Of a DNA stretch of 32,626 nucleotides, positions 7,125 to 14,370 are shown in pieces. Every line of letters begins with the position of its first letter. Within the stretch, counting starts at the first letter, position 1. The DNA is from Alphaproteobacteria bacterium (GTDB lineage Bacteria > Pseudomonadota > Alphaproteobacteria > SMXQ01): positions 1 to 32,626 of the forward strand of contig JAOTVC010000018.1 in the NCBI GenBank assembly GCA_029863585.1. The letters are read 5' to 3'. Position numbers and translations under genes: made by a program. The notes beneath the pieces were generated by a model. It was not told the DNA's origin. It ran no database searches and saw nothing but the letters and a program-made list of their open reading frames with translations.

Positions 7125-8348
7125 TCACGCCGCCGGCCCGTCGTTCACCGCGACCTGCCGGGATAGGGCGATTTCCTCTCCGCTTTCCGACGATTCGACG
7201 ATGGCGAGGCAGACTTCCAGCGTCGCCATGGCCCAGCGCCCGTCGTGAAAGACGGGGCGATCCTCGACGATTCCCTGATAGAGCTCGGCGAGCTCGGCGG
7301 CGCGGCCCCGCAATTCCTGGCCCAGGGGAATTTCCCGCGGGCCGCCGTCGCCGTAAACGGTGACGCCGTTGCGCGACTGGCGCATGGTGCCTTGATCGCA
7401 GCTCACCACGGTGAGGCCGAAAAACGGCTGATATGGGGGCGGCGTGGTCTCCCCGGCCGCGGTTTCGCCTTGGGCGCCGTAGCGGCCCTCTTCCTTGGCG
7501 CGATCCAGCGCCTCGGCCTGGCCGTCTCGCCCAAGCGACGCTTTCTCCTGGTAGGCGCGCCGCCTCTTCCAGTTGAGATCGGGATCGCGGTCGAGCCCGC
7601 CCTCGCTGACCCACCAGAAGAGTTCCGCCGTGTCGAACAGGCTGCGTCCGTCATAGATCAGCGTCGCCGGGACGCCGGATTCGAACAGCAGCATGCAGCT
7701 ATAGCCGCCCGGGCACCCGGACAGGCTGTCCTCGATCACCCGGGCGCGGACCGAGGCCACCAGGCCGCCGCCGATCTGACGCACCACGTCGACCTGGTGG
7801 GGTCCCTGGTTGAGAATCGGCCCTCGGGTGGTTTCCAGTTCCTTGGGCAACCGCGAACGGTGGTTGAATTCGTTGTAGTTCCAGGTGTTGACCATGACGA
7901 GGTCACCGATCTCGCCGCTCCGGACGACCTCGCGCATCTTGCGGATCGGCGCATCGAAACTGTGGGTGTGGCCGGCCAGCATGCGGACGCCGTGACGGTC
8001 GGCGCATTCGATCATCGCCTCGCAATCCTCCAGGGTGAGGGCGAGGGGCTTTTCCACCACCATGTGCTTGCCGCAGCGGGCGGCGATTTCGGCATGCGCC
8101 CGGTGCAATTCCGGCGGTGTCGCAATGTAGACGACATCGACCGGGGAGCGTTCGCACAGCTCCGCGACATCGGCATAGGCCTCGCCGCCGAATTCCGTAG
8201 TAAAGGCCTCCCGGGCGTGGGGCCGGGGGTCCGCCGCCGCGGTGATCCGGTAGGGCAGGGTCTCGATCTCGTATTTCCGCTCCAACAGTTTGTTGGTCGC
8301 CTGCCCGAGTCCGACGAACCCTAGGGTGAGTTCACGCTGTGGTGCCGT
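7125..8348 (-). CDS. Gfo/Idh/MocA family dehydrogenase (dihydrodiol dehydrogenase-like), apparent ACG start
   Basis: NAD(P)-dependent oxidoreductase of 407 aa. The frame is open upstream of the first TTG (8285) and encodes the Rossmann loop LGFVGLGQATNKLL, which a TTG start would delete. Back to the preceding in-frame stop (8388, the bicupin stop) there is no ATG, GTG or TTG. An ACG codon at 8346-8348 lies exactly 5 bases after GGGAGG (8354-8359) and gives the family-like N-terminus TAPQRELTLGFVGLG. So either ACG is the start or an ATG was mutated or misread. EKP, the conserved cofactor/catalytic motif, is at about residues 99-101, and a GPHQVD block corresponds to the usual catalytic histidine region. 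Phthalate 4,5-dihydrodiol dehydrogenase (Pht4) belongs to this family, so a role after the Rieske oxygenases is likely. Confidence 0.87.
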   Translation of the reverse strand, partial: TAPQRELTLGFVGLGQATNKLLERKYEIETLPYRITAAADPRPHAREAFTTEFGGEAYADVAELCERSPVDVVYIATPPELHRAHAEIAARCGKHMVVEKPLALTLEDCEAMIECADRHGVRMLAGHTHSFDAPIRKMREVVRSGEIGDLVMVNTWNYNEFNHRSRLPKELETTRGPILNQGPHQVDVVRQIGGGLVASVRARVIEDSLSGCPGGYSCMLLFESGVPATLIYDGRSLFDTAELFWWVSEGGLDRDPDLNWKRRRAYQEKASLGRDGQAEALDRAKEEGRYGAQGETAAGETTPPPYQPFFGLTVVSCDQGTMRQSRNGVTVYGDGGPREIPLGQELRGRAAELAELYQGIVEDRPVFHDGRWAMATLEVCLAIVESSESGEEIALSRQVAVNDGPAA

Positions 8349-8359
8349 AACCGCCTCCC
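8346..8359 (-). promoter_or_regulatory. Strong ribosome site in front of an ACG codon
   Basis: Read on the minus strand, GGGAGG (8354-8359) is followed by a 5-base spacer and ACG (8346-8348). The optimal spacing supports initiation at ACG rather than at the TTG 63 bases further on, which would remove the nucleotide-binding loop. Confidence 0.65.
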
Positions 8360-8387
8360 GCCTAAAGCCGCACGGCCGCTTGCGGGA

Positions 8388-9512
8388 CTATTCCGCCGCG
8401 GCGTTCTCCTTTTCGGTGCAATACGGGTGATAGCCGCCCATGGCGCATTTCGCCCCGACCTTCCTGAGGGCCGCCTCGAAATCGGCGTGGACCTGGGGGT
8501 TCTCATCCTCGAACTCGATCTGGGAGCCGCCTTCCTTGATGCTCCGGAAGGTCTCATGGGCCCGGCTTTTCGGCTTCATGAAGCGGTAGCGCCAGTTGTT
8601 CCAGCGCAGCGCCAGATAACGCGCCGGCTTGGCGCCGGCGTTGAAATGCTGGTGGAACCATTGATCGGGGGGCACCACGACGCTGCCCGGTCGCCAATGC
8701 ACCCGCTGGAGCTCCGCCCCTTCCGGCCCGAGATCCGAATAGCCGATGCCGTCGACGATGATGACGTGCGCCCCCGGCCCGTGGCGGTGGCATTTCTTGT
8801 AGGTGCCGACCGGAAATTCCGAGATATGCGCCCCCATGGTGTTGCCGGCGAGGTCGAACTTCATGTTGGTCGAACCCTTGCCGCGCTCGGAATAGTCGGC
8901 CAGCCGCAGGGTCCGCGTGTCGGGCACGAAATTGGTGGTCATGAAGAAGCGGCCGAAGATCTCGCCCTCGCCGCTGAAGAAATCCTCGGCTTCGGGATCG
9001 AAGCGGTCGGCGAAGACGTAGTCGGAGTTGAACACGTAATCGACGCTATGGAACAGGTTCATGACGAAGCAGCAGTTGGTCACCGCGTAGTAGCGCACCG
9101 CTTCCGAGCCCGAGGAATTGAAATGCTGGTAATCGGCGTTGATGGGAATGGCGAACAGGCTGCCCGGCCCCCATTCGAAGCTGTGCTTGCGTCCGTCGCG
9201 CTGCCACACCGTCGTCGCGCCGTGGCCCTGGGTGACATAGACCATCTCTTCGTACATGTGGCGTTGCGGCGTGAGTTGGCCGCCGGGAGGGATTTCGCAG
9301 ATATAGGCGTCGTTGGTGCCGCCGGTGCCTTCCAGATTGACGAAGGCGGCGGGCCCGCCCTTCTTCTCCCAGTGGCCGAGTTCCGCCGTGTTGATATCCT
9401 CGATGAAGAAACCCTCGATGATCGGGATGTTCTGTTCCTTCTGCCACTCGACATAGGTGTCGAGCGGGTCCGGCAGCCATCTCTCGTCTTTCGGGTCTGT
9501 TACCTCTGCCAT
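8388..9512 (-). CDS. Bicupin protein, copy 1 (putative non-haem metal dioxygenase)
   Basis: Cytoplasmic two-cupin protein of 374 aa. The first cupin (about 70-145) has H85, E88/E89 and, in motif 2, H130 (PINADYQHFN). The second (about 225-300) has H242-x-H244 followed by H249 where cupins usually keep a glutamate, and motif 2 has H287 and H289 (PPDQWFHQHFN). A three-histidine site without the glutamate is seen in bicupin ring-cleaving enzymes such as gentisate 1,2-dioxygenase, so ring cleavage is one possibility; an isomerase or decarboxylase role cannot be excluded. The ATG at 9512 follows GGGGGAG. It sits between Rieske and dehydrogenase genes. A paralogue at 17414-18547 shares long blocks, including FVNLEG, YEEMVYV, GSLFAIP, FPVGTYKK and EDENP. 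Confidence 0.85.
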   Translation of the reverse strand: MAEVTDPKDERWLPDPLDTYVEWQKEQNIPIIEGFFIEDINTAELGHWEKKGGPAAFVNLEGTGGTNDAYICEIPPGGQLTPQRHMYEEMVYVTQGHGATTVWQRDGRKHSFEWGPGSLFAIPINADYQHFNSSGSEAVRYYAVTNCCFVMNLFHSVDYVFNSDYVFADRFDPEAEDFFSGEGEIFGRFFMTTNFVPDTRTLRLADYSERGKGSTNMKFDLAGNTMGAHISEFPVGTYKKCHRHGPGAHVIIVDGIGYSDLGPEGAELQRVHWRPGSVVVPPDQWFHQHFNAGAKPARYLALRWNNWRYRFMKPKSRAHETFRSIKEGGSQIEFEDENPQVHADFEAALRKVGAKCAMGGYHPYCTEKENAAAE

Positions 9513-9537
9513 GTCTCCCCCTTCGGTGATCGTGAAT

Positions 9538-10710
9538 TTAGGCGGCGGGCCGCGTTTCCGGCCGCGTCAGGCCGATTCGTTCGTTGATGACCTCAAGCTC
9601 GATGATCGGCTTGCCCTGATCCGCCGGCACCACGTTCAGCGGTGCGCCGCCCGCGGCGACGATGTCGATCTGTTCGCGCAACATGCGCCGCAATTCCACC
9701 ACGCCCTTGTCGGCCAGGCCCAGCTGCTCCTGGCTGCGGTCCATGATCGGCCCCTGGGTTTCCCAGGCCATGAAGTCTTGGAACGCGACCATGTCCATGC
9801 GGTATTCGTCGCGGTTCTCGCCGGTGCGGAACTCGAAATACTCAATCGGCACGTCGGCGTCCGTCGGCGTGTGAACGCCGGGATCGGGCTCGAAATTGCA
9901 GACCATGACCTGGGTGTGGGTGTCGTCGATCGGCATGCGGAACTGAAGGTTATGGCGGTGGCGCCCGGTCTTGCGGTCGTGGGACACGTGGCGCAGCGTG
10001 TTGGGGAACAGCAGCGGATGCTGGTCCACCTCGGGCCGGCCCCCGGGTTTCCGGGGCGGCGTCGTGCGGCGCTTCATGATGCCGTAATCGTCCTTGATGA
10101 AGTCGTGCTTCTCCTCGTAGTCGTCCATCATCGGCTTGAGGTGCGCCAAGTCCCCGTGCAGCCAGTAGAGGTGCGAGGGATCGACGGAATTCTCCATGCA
10201 TTGCAGCCAGTTGCAGCGCAACGGCTCGAATTTGCGGATGTAGCGGTGGCCGTGTTCCCAGGCCAGCACGTCCCAGCGCGGCAGGGCCGGGGCGGGCAGC
10301 GGGCCCATATAGGCGAACAGCACGCCGCCGAGTTTCTCCACCGGATAGGCGGTGTGGCGCACGGCGTCCTTGAGGGTCGCGCCGGGATCCTCGGCGGGGG
10401 TTTCGATGCAGCGCCCCGCGGCATTGAACTTCCAGCCGTGATAGGGGCAGCGGATGCCTTCGTCGTCGACCCGGCCGTAGGCGAGGGAGGCCATGCGGTG
10501 GGGGCATTGTTCGCCGACCAGGCCGTAGCCGCCCGCGGTGTCGCGGTACAGCACCAGGTCTTCGCCCAGGATGCGGATCCGGGTGATGGGCTTTTCGTCC
10601 GTCAACTCCGACGACGCGGCCACCGGCTGCCAATAGCGCCGCAGCAGCTCGCCCGCGGGGGTCCCCGGGCCGATCAGGGTCAGGCGTTCGTTTTCCGCTT
10701 TCGATAGCAT
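9538..10710 (-). CDS. Rieske non-haem iron oxygenase, alpha subunit (paralogue pair, copy B)
   Basis: Aromatic ring hydroxylase or demethylase alpha subunit of 390 aa. Rieske ligands C69-P-H71 and C88-x2-H91 (EQCPHRMASLAYGR, then CPYHGW) and mononuclear iron motif D177-x2-H180-x4-H185 (NSVDPSHLYWLH) are all intact. The ATG at 10710 has an AAGGAGG site; the gene ends 25 bases before the bicupin start. It is closely related to the neighbouring 10771-11934 protein across its length, with the same termini (ELEVINERIGL-RP near the C-terminus), so the pair arose by tandem duplication. Differences in the C-terminal substrate-pocket half could mean a different substrate range. The electron-transfer partner is not encoded nearby. 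Confidence 0.93.
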   Translation of the reverse strand: MLSKAENERLTLIGPGTPAGELLRRYWQPVAASSELTDEKPITRIRILGEDLVLYRDTAGGYGLVGEQCPHRMASLAYGRVDDEGIRCPYHGWKFNAAGRCIETPAEDPGATLKDAVRHTAYPVEKLGGVLFAYMGPLPAPALPRWDVLAWEHGHRYIRKFEPLRCNWLQCMENSVDPSHLYWLHGDLAHLKPMMDDYEEKHDFIKDDYGIMKRRTTPPRKPGGRPEVDQHPLLFPNTLRHVSHDRKTGRHRHNLQFRMPIDDTHTQVMVCNFEPDPGVHTPTDADVPIEYFEFRTGENRDEYRMDMVAFQDFMAWETQGPIMDRSQEQLGLADKGVVELRRMLREQIDIVAAGGAPLNVVPADQGKPIIELEVINERIGLTRPETRPAA

Positions 10711-10732
10711 GGCATCCTCCTTGGCAGTGGCA

Positions 10733-10747
10733 CCCGCCCGGGGCGGG
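10733..10747. other. Intercistronic GC hairpin between the two tandem Rieske genes
   Basis: CCCGCC at 10733-10738 pairs with GGCGGG at 10742-10747 around a 3-base loop in the 60-base spacer. It may stabilise the upstream mRNA segment or tune the ratio of the two paralogues. Short and GC-only, so chance is possible in this genome. Confidence 0.3.
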
Positions 10748-10770
10748 GACCGACTTCGTCATTCTCCGCC

Positions 10771-11934
10771 TTAAGCCGTGGCCGCGGCCTCCGTCTGAGG
10801 CCGGTCCAGCCCGATCCGTTCATTGATGACTTCCAGCTCGATGACCGGCGCGCCCTGGCCCGCCGGCGTCACGCCAAGCGGCGTGCCGCCCTTGGCCACG
10901 GTTTCGATCTGTTCCGCCACCAGGTTCCTGAAGATGTGGACGCCGCGATCGGCGGCGCCGAGGATTTCCGCGGCCCTGTTCATCACCGGTCCCTGGGTCT
11001 CCCACGCCATGACGTCCTGGGCCAGGACCTGATCGAGGCGATAGTTGCCGTCTTCGTCGCGCATGGGCACGAACTCGAACGGGGTATCGGCGTCCGGTGC
11101 GGTGCGGGCCTCGTCGTCGGGCGAAAACAGCACCATGAAGACCTGGGTATGGGTGTCGTCGACCGGCAGCCGGTATTGCAGATTGTGCACCAGCTTGCCG
11201 GTTTGCCGCGATTTCAGGACATGGCGCAGCACGTTGGGGAACAGCAGCGGGTGCTGGTCGACCCGTGCGCCCTCGTCGCCGGCCGAGGTGCGGCGCTTCA
11301 TGACGCCATGATCGAAGACGGTGAAATCGTGTTTCTCTTCGTAATGGTCCAAGGCCTTGGCAAGGTGGGCCGTCCGCCCGTGCAGCCAATAGAGATGCGA
11401 CGGGTCGACAGAGTTCTCCATGCATTGCAGCCAGTTGCAGCCGATCACCGAATGGCGCTGCACCCAGCGCCGCCCGTGCTCCCACGCCAGCACGTCCCAG
11501 CGCGGCAGGGCGGGCGCCGGCTTGGGCCCCATATAGGCGAACAACATGCCGCCCAGGCGCTCGACCGGGTAGGCGGGCTGCTTGACCGCGTCCCTAAGGG
11601 TGCTGTCCCTGGGTTCGGCCGGGGTTTCCAGGCAGCGGCCCGCGGCATTGAACTTCCAGCCGTGATAGGGACAGCGGATGCCGTCCTCGTCGATCCGCCC
11701 GTAGGCCAGAGACGCCCGCCGGTGCGGGCATTGTTCGGCCACCAGGCCGTAGTCGCCGGCCGTGGTGCGGTAGAGTACGAGGTTTTCGCCGAGAACGCGC
11801 ACCGCCTTGATCGGCTTTTCGTGCGTCAGTTCCGCGGCGGCGGCGACCGGCTGCCAATAGCGCCGCAGCAACTCCCCCGCCGGCGTGCCGGCCCCGACCC
11901 GGGTCAGTCTCTCGTTCTGTTCCTGCGTGAGCAT
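10771..11934 (-). CDS. Rieske non-haem iron oxygenase, alpha subunit (paralogue pair, copy A)
   Basis: Ring-hydroxylating oxygenase alpha subunit of 387 aa with the same ligand positions as its neighbour: C69, H71, C88 and H91 in the Rieske domain (EQCPHRRASLAYGR, CPYHGW) and D177, H180, H185 in the catalytic domain (NSVDPSHLYWLH). The shared tail LEVINERIGL-RPQTE confirms tandem duplication with 9538-10710. The ATG at 11934 has only a weak GGGAA-like ribosome site. A 211-base spacer with an inverted repeat precedes it, so this gene probably heads its own transcript running through the bicupin, dehydrogenase, UbiD and transporter genes. Family relatives include phthalate 4,5-dioxygenase and vanillate-type demethylases; which reaction occurs cannot be told from sequence. 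Confidence 0.93.
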   Translation of the reverse strand: MLTQEQNERLTRVGAGTPAGELLRRYWQPVAAAAELTHEKPIKAVRVLGENLVLYRTTAGDYGLVAEQCPHRRASLAYGRIDEDGIRCPYHGWKFNAAGRCLETPAEPRDSTLRDAVKQPAYPVERLGGMLFAYMGPKPAPALPRWDVLAWEHGRRWVQRHSVIGCNWLQCMENSVDPSHLYWLHGRTAHLAKALDHYEEKHDFTVFDHGVMKRRTSAGDEGARVDQHPLLFPNVLRHVLKSRQTGKLVHNLQYRLPVDDTHTQVFMVLFSPDDEARTAPDADTPFEFVPMRDEDGNYRLDQVLAQDVMAWETQGPVMNRAAEILGAADRGVHIFRNLVAEQIETVAKGGTPLGVTPAGQGAPVIELEVINERIGLDRPQTEAAATA

Positions 11935-12047
11935 GGCCTAATTCCCGTTCGCAAAGGCGCTCTCGTTCTTACCGCTACCGCTGCCGCCGCCGGATCCGGA
12001 CCCCGTGAGGACTCCATTGGATATTGCGGTAACGGCAAAGCCTTTTT

Positions 12048-12068
12048 GATATTTAACATAGAAATATC
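12048..12068. promoter_or_regulatory. AT-rich inverted repeat upstream of the Rieske operon, candidate operator
   Basis: GATATTT (12048-12054) and AAATATC (12062-12068) are perfect inverted arms around a 7-base spacer. The site lies about 115 bases upstream of the Rieske start at 11934, in an AT-rich island within otherwise GC-rich DNA. The geometry suits a dimeric regulator or promoter element for the minus-strand operon. The rest of the 211-base gap (11935-12145) shows no gene. Confidence 0.45.
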
Positions 12069-12145
12069 TGCCTCGGGAGTCCCATCCTTTGCCCGCTTAA
12101 ACGGCGAAAGGGGGACCTGGAATCTTTGTGAGAAGGCGCTCCATC

Positions 12146-12811
12146 CTAGGTTTTCTTGTCGAGCATCTGTTCATAGCCGCCCGATTCCATCACTTCGACG
12201 ATGGAGGCCCCCTTGCGGACGGCTTCGGCCATCCGGGCCTCCCGGGCGGCGATTTCCTCGCCCTTGGCGATCACCTCCTCGGCGCGGGCTTTGGGTACGA
12301 TGATGGTGCCCGACCCGTCGGCGACGACGTAGTCGCCGGGATGAACCTGGACGCCGCCGAACTGGATTTCCTCGTTCACGCTGTCCTGGATCACGCGGCC
12401 CCGGGCGGTAATGGGCACCACGGCCCGGGCGAAGACGGGGAACTGCGCCGCCGCCGAATCGTCGATGTCGCGGCAGGCCCCGTCGATCACGATCCCGGCC
12501 AGCCCCTTGGTCGCGGCGGCGAGCGAAAGCAGCCCGCCCCACCCCGGCACGTCGGTGCGCCCGGCCATTTCCATTACCAGCACGTCGCCCGGATTGGCGG
12601 TCTCGATCGCTTCGGTGCCGAGATGCCGGGTCGGCTTTTCCGTCCCTTGCGGCTTGAGCTTGACCGTCACCGCGCGGCCGGCGATTCGCGGGCACGGCCA
12701 TTGCGGCAGGATCCCCAGCGTCGCGCCCTTGATCGCGAGCGCATCGAGCGCGTCGGATACCGTGCAGGCATCCAGTGCCGAAAGCCGTTCGACCAGTGTG
12801 TCCTCGGTCAT
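12146..12811 (-). CDS. RraA-fold aldolase, 4-carboxy-4-hydroxy-2-oxoadipate (CHA) aldolase-like
   Basis: RraA-superfamily protein of 221 aa. Class II metal-dependent pyruvate aldolases of this fold (CHA/HMG aldolase) cleave the last intermediate of the protocatechuate 4,5-cleavage or gallate pathway to pyruvate and oxaloacetate. The core motif WGGLLSLAAATKGLAG then VIDGACRD places the key Arg114 and Asp115, which in characterised aldolases bind substrate and the metal-bound water. The start MTEDTL at 12811 follows GGGGGA at about 10 bases; longer in-frame starts upstream lack a site. It is the first gene of the minus-strand train and is divergent from the ABC operon. RraA-fold proteins also include RNase E inhibitors and other decarboxylases, so the exact substrate is inferred from context. 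Confidence 0.85.
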   Translation of the reverse strand: MTEDTLVERLSALDACTVSDALDALAIKGATLGILPQWPCPRIAGRAVTVKLKPQGTEKPTRHLGTEAIETANPGDVLVMEMAGRTDVPGWGGLLSLAAATKGLAGIVIDGACRDIDDSAAAQFPVFARAVVPITARGRVIQDSVNEEIQFGGVQVHPGDYVVADGSGTIIVPKARAEEVIAKGEEIAAREARMAEAVRKGASIVEVMESGGYEQMLDKKT

Positions 12812-13127
12812 GGTTGATGTGTCCCCCTGTTTTTTTTCCGTTCCACCCAATTTCCAGGCGGACATTGTAACCCGGCTTCGCCCCGGCGCCACCCGAAGGG
12901 CGAGACCCGACGCGCGTGCCCCTTTCGAAAATTCAAAGCTGTGTTAGTATTTCGAAAACAAATGGTTCCTAGGGGGAGGCCCGCCAACACATCCGAAGAA
13001 GGGCTGGCGAAGAAGGGCCGGGCCTGGAGAAACCGCTTCGCGGCGGAGGCTCCATCGGCATGAAACAGGCGTGGGCCGGGTGCGATCTTTCCGGCCCCCA
13101 GAGGCAGTCACGCAACGGGGTGGGGCG
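12812..13127. promoter_or_regulatory. 316-base divergent control region
   Basis: This gap separates the minus-strand aldolase gene from the plus-strand ABC operon and should hold promoters for both. I see no convincing gene in it. Its main features are a run of A/T around 12923-12960 inside GC-rich sequence, and two copies of the 9-mer TTTCGAAAA (12923-12931 and 12950-12958). A weak sigma70-like pair for the plus strand, TTTCGA (12923-12928) and TAGTAT (12945-12950) with 16-base spacing, overlaps the repeats. The stretch 12960-13127 would be a long 5' leader. Confidence 0.5.
12923..12957. promoter_or_regulatory. Two TTTCGAAA palindromes, 27 bases apart: candidate operators
   Basis: Perfect 8-base palindromes lie at 12923-12930 and 12950-12957, each followed by an extra A, in the divergent region between the aldolase and ABC operon. 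Paired palindromes of this size near overlapping promoters are typical of a dimeric regulator binding cooperatively. The cognate regulator is not in the window. Confidence 0.5.
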
Positions 13128-14327
13128 ATGCAAAGTGTGGTGGAGCAGGAACCGGCGCAGGCGGTCGCGAAGGCACCGTCGGACCCTCCGGCAATCCGGC
13201 TCGAGAATCTCTCCAAGACTTATCCCGGCAATTCCCAACCTGCCGTCGACGGCCTTTCCCTCGACATTGCCGATGGCGAGGTGTTCACGCTTCTGGGGCC
13301 TTCGGGCTGCGGCAAATCGACCACCTTGCGCCTTGTCGCCGGCCTGGAGGAGCCCGACCAGGGCACCATCACCTTCGCCGGAAAGACCATCGTTTCCGTG
13401 GCCGATGGGATCTCCCTGCCGCCGGACAAGCGCAATCTCGGCATGGTGTTCCAGTCCTATGCCATCTGGCCCCACATGACGGTCGAGGAGAACGTCGGCT
13501 TCCCCTTGAGGGCGCGCAAGTTTCCTTCCCACGGGATCAAGGACCGGGTGGCGGAGGTGCTGGACCTGGTCGGCATGGCGGGCATGGAAAAGCGCCCCGG
13601 CCCGCTGCTGAGCGGCGGCCAGCAGCAGCGCGTGGCGTTGGCCCGGGCCCTGGTGACGGAGCCCGGCATCCTGCTGCTGGACGAGCCGTTTTCCAACCTG
13701 GATGCAAAGCTGCGCGAACAGATGCGGCTAGAGGTCAAGCTGCTGCAGAAGCGGCTCAATATCGCGGTTCTGTTCGTGACCCACGATCAGGTCGAAGCGC
13801 TCAGCCTGTCCGACCGCATCGCCCTGATGAGTGCCGGCGTGGTGCAGCAGCAGGGCAACCCGCACATGCTGTACGAGGAGCCCGCCAACGAATTCGTGCG
13901 CGATTTCGTCGGCAAGACGCTTCTGTTCCGCGGCCGGGTGGAGACCGCCAATCCCGCCGGCCCCATGGCCATCCGTGTGGACGGGGCCCCCGATTGCGTG
14001 GTGTTCGGGCGCAGCTACGATCCCGACGGGGTCGCGGCGGGCACCGGCGTGTTTATCGCCGTGCGACCGGAGGATGTCGAGATCGTGCCGGCCGCGGGCG
14101 GCGCGGCCCCTGCCGGGATGATCGGCGGCACCGTGTCGGCCGCCTTGTTCATCGGCGAGAGGATCGAGTATCAGGTGGAGGTCGACGAACAGCGGGTGAT
14201 CATCATATACGGCGACCGTCACGATCCGCTGGCGGAAGGTGCCAGGATCTGGCTGCGCCTCAGGCCCGACGGGCATACCGCCTGGCCGAGCGACCGGTCC
14301 GCCGCGGAGGAAACCAAAGATCGATAA
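13128..14327 (+). CDS. ABC transporter ATPase, Fbp/Pot type
   Basis: Nucleotide-binding subunit of an importer, 399 aa, cytoplasmic face of the inner membrane. Walker A is at 57-65 (GPSGCGKST), Q-loop Gln109 in VFQSYAIWPHMTV, signature LSGGQQQ at 161-167, Walker B at 181-187 (ILLLDEP), switch His219 in VTHD. The C-terminal third is a TOBE-like regulatory domain (VRPEDVEIVP). I took the ATG at 13128, with a G-rich upstream site; the extra N-terminal 20 residues before the fold are not conserved-looking. It heads an operon with a binding protein and a fused permease, so it energises uptake of their ligand. The Fbp/Pot class covers iron, polyamines, thiamine, phosphonates and organic anions. Confidence 0.93.
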   Translation: MQSVVEQEPAQAVAKAPSDPPAIRLENLSKTYPGNSQPAVDGLSLDIADGEVFTLLGPSGCGKSTTLRLVAGLEEPDQGTITFAGKTIVSVADGISLPPDKRNLGMVFQSYAIWPHMTVEENVGFPLRARKFPSHGIKDRVAEVLDLVGMAGMEKRPGPLLSGGQQQRVALARALVTEPGILLLDEPFSNLDAKLREQMRLEVKLLQKRLNIAVLFVTHDQVEALSLSDRIALMSAGVVQQQGNPHMLYEEPANEFVRDFVGKTLLFRGRVETANPAGPMAIRVDGAPDCVVFGRSYDPDGVAAGTGVFIAVRPEDVEIVPAAGGAAPAGMIGGTVSAALFIGERIEYQVEVDEQRVIIIYGDRHDPLAEGARIWLRLRPDGHTAWPSDRSAAEETKDR

Positions 14328-14370
14328 CGCATCTGTTTATTGATACGTAACCAGAAATGGGAGACGCAGT

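Noticed and set aside
7125-8285. Dehydrogenase gene starting at the TTG at 8285
   Set aside because: This start deletes the nucleotide-binding GFVGLG loop encoded in frame just upstream and lacks the well-spaced GGGAGG found before the ACG codon.
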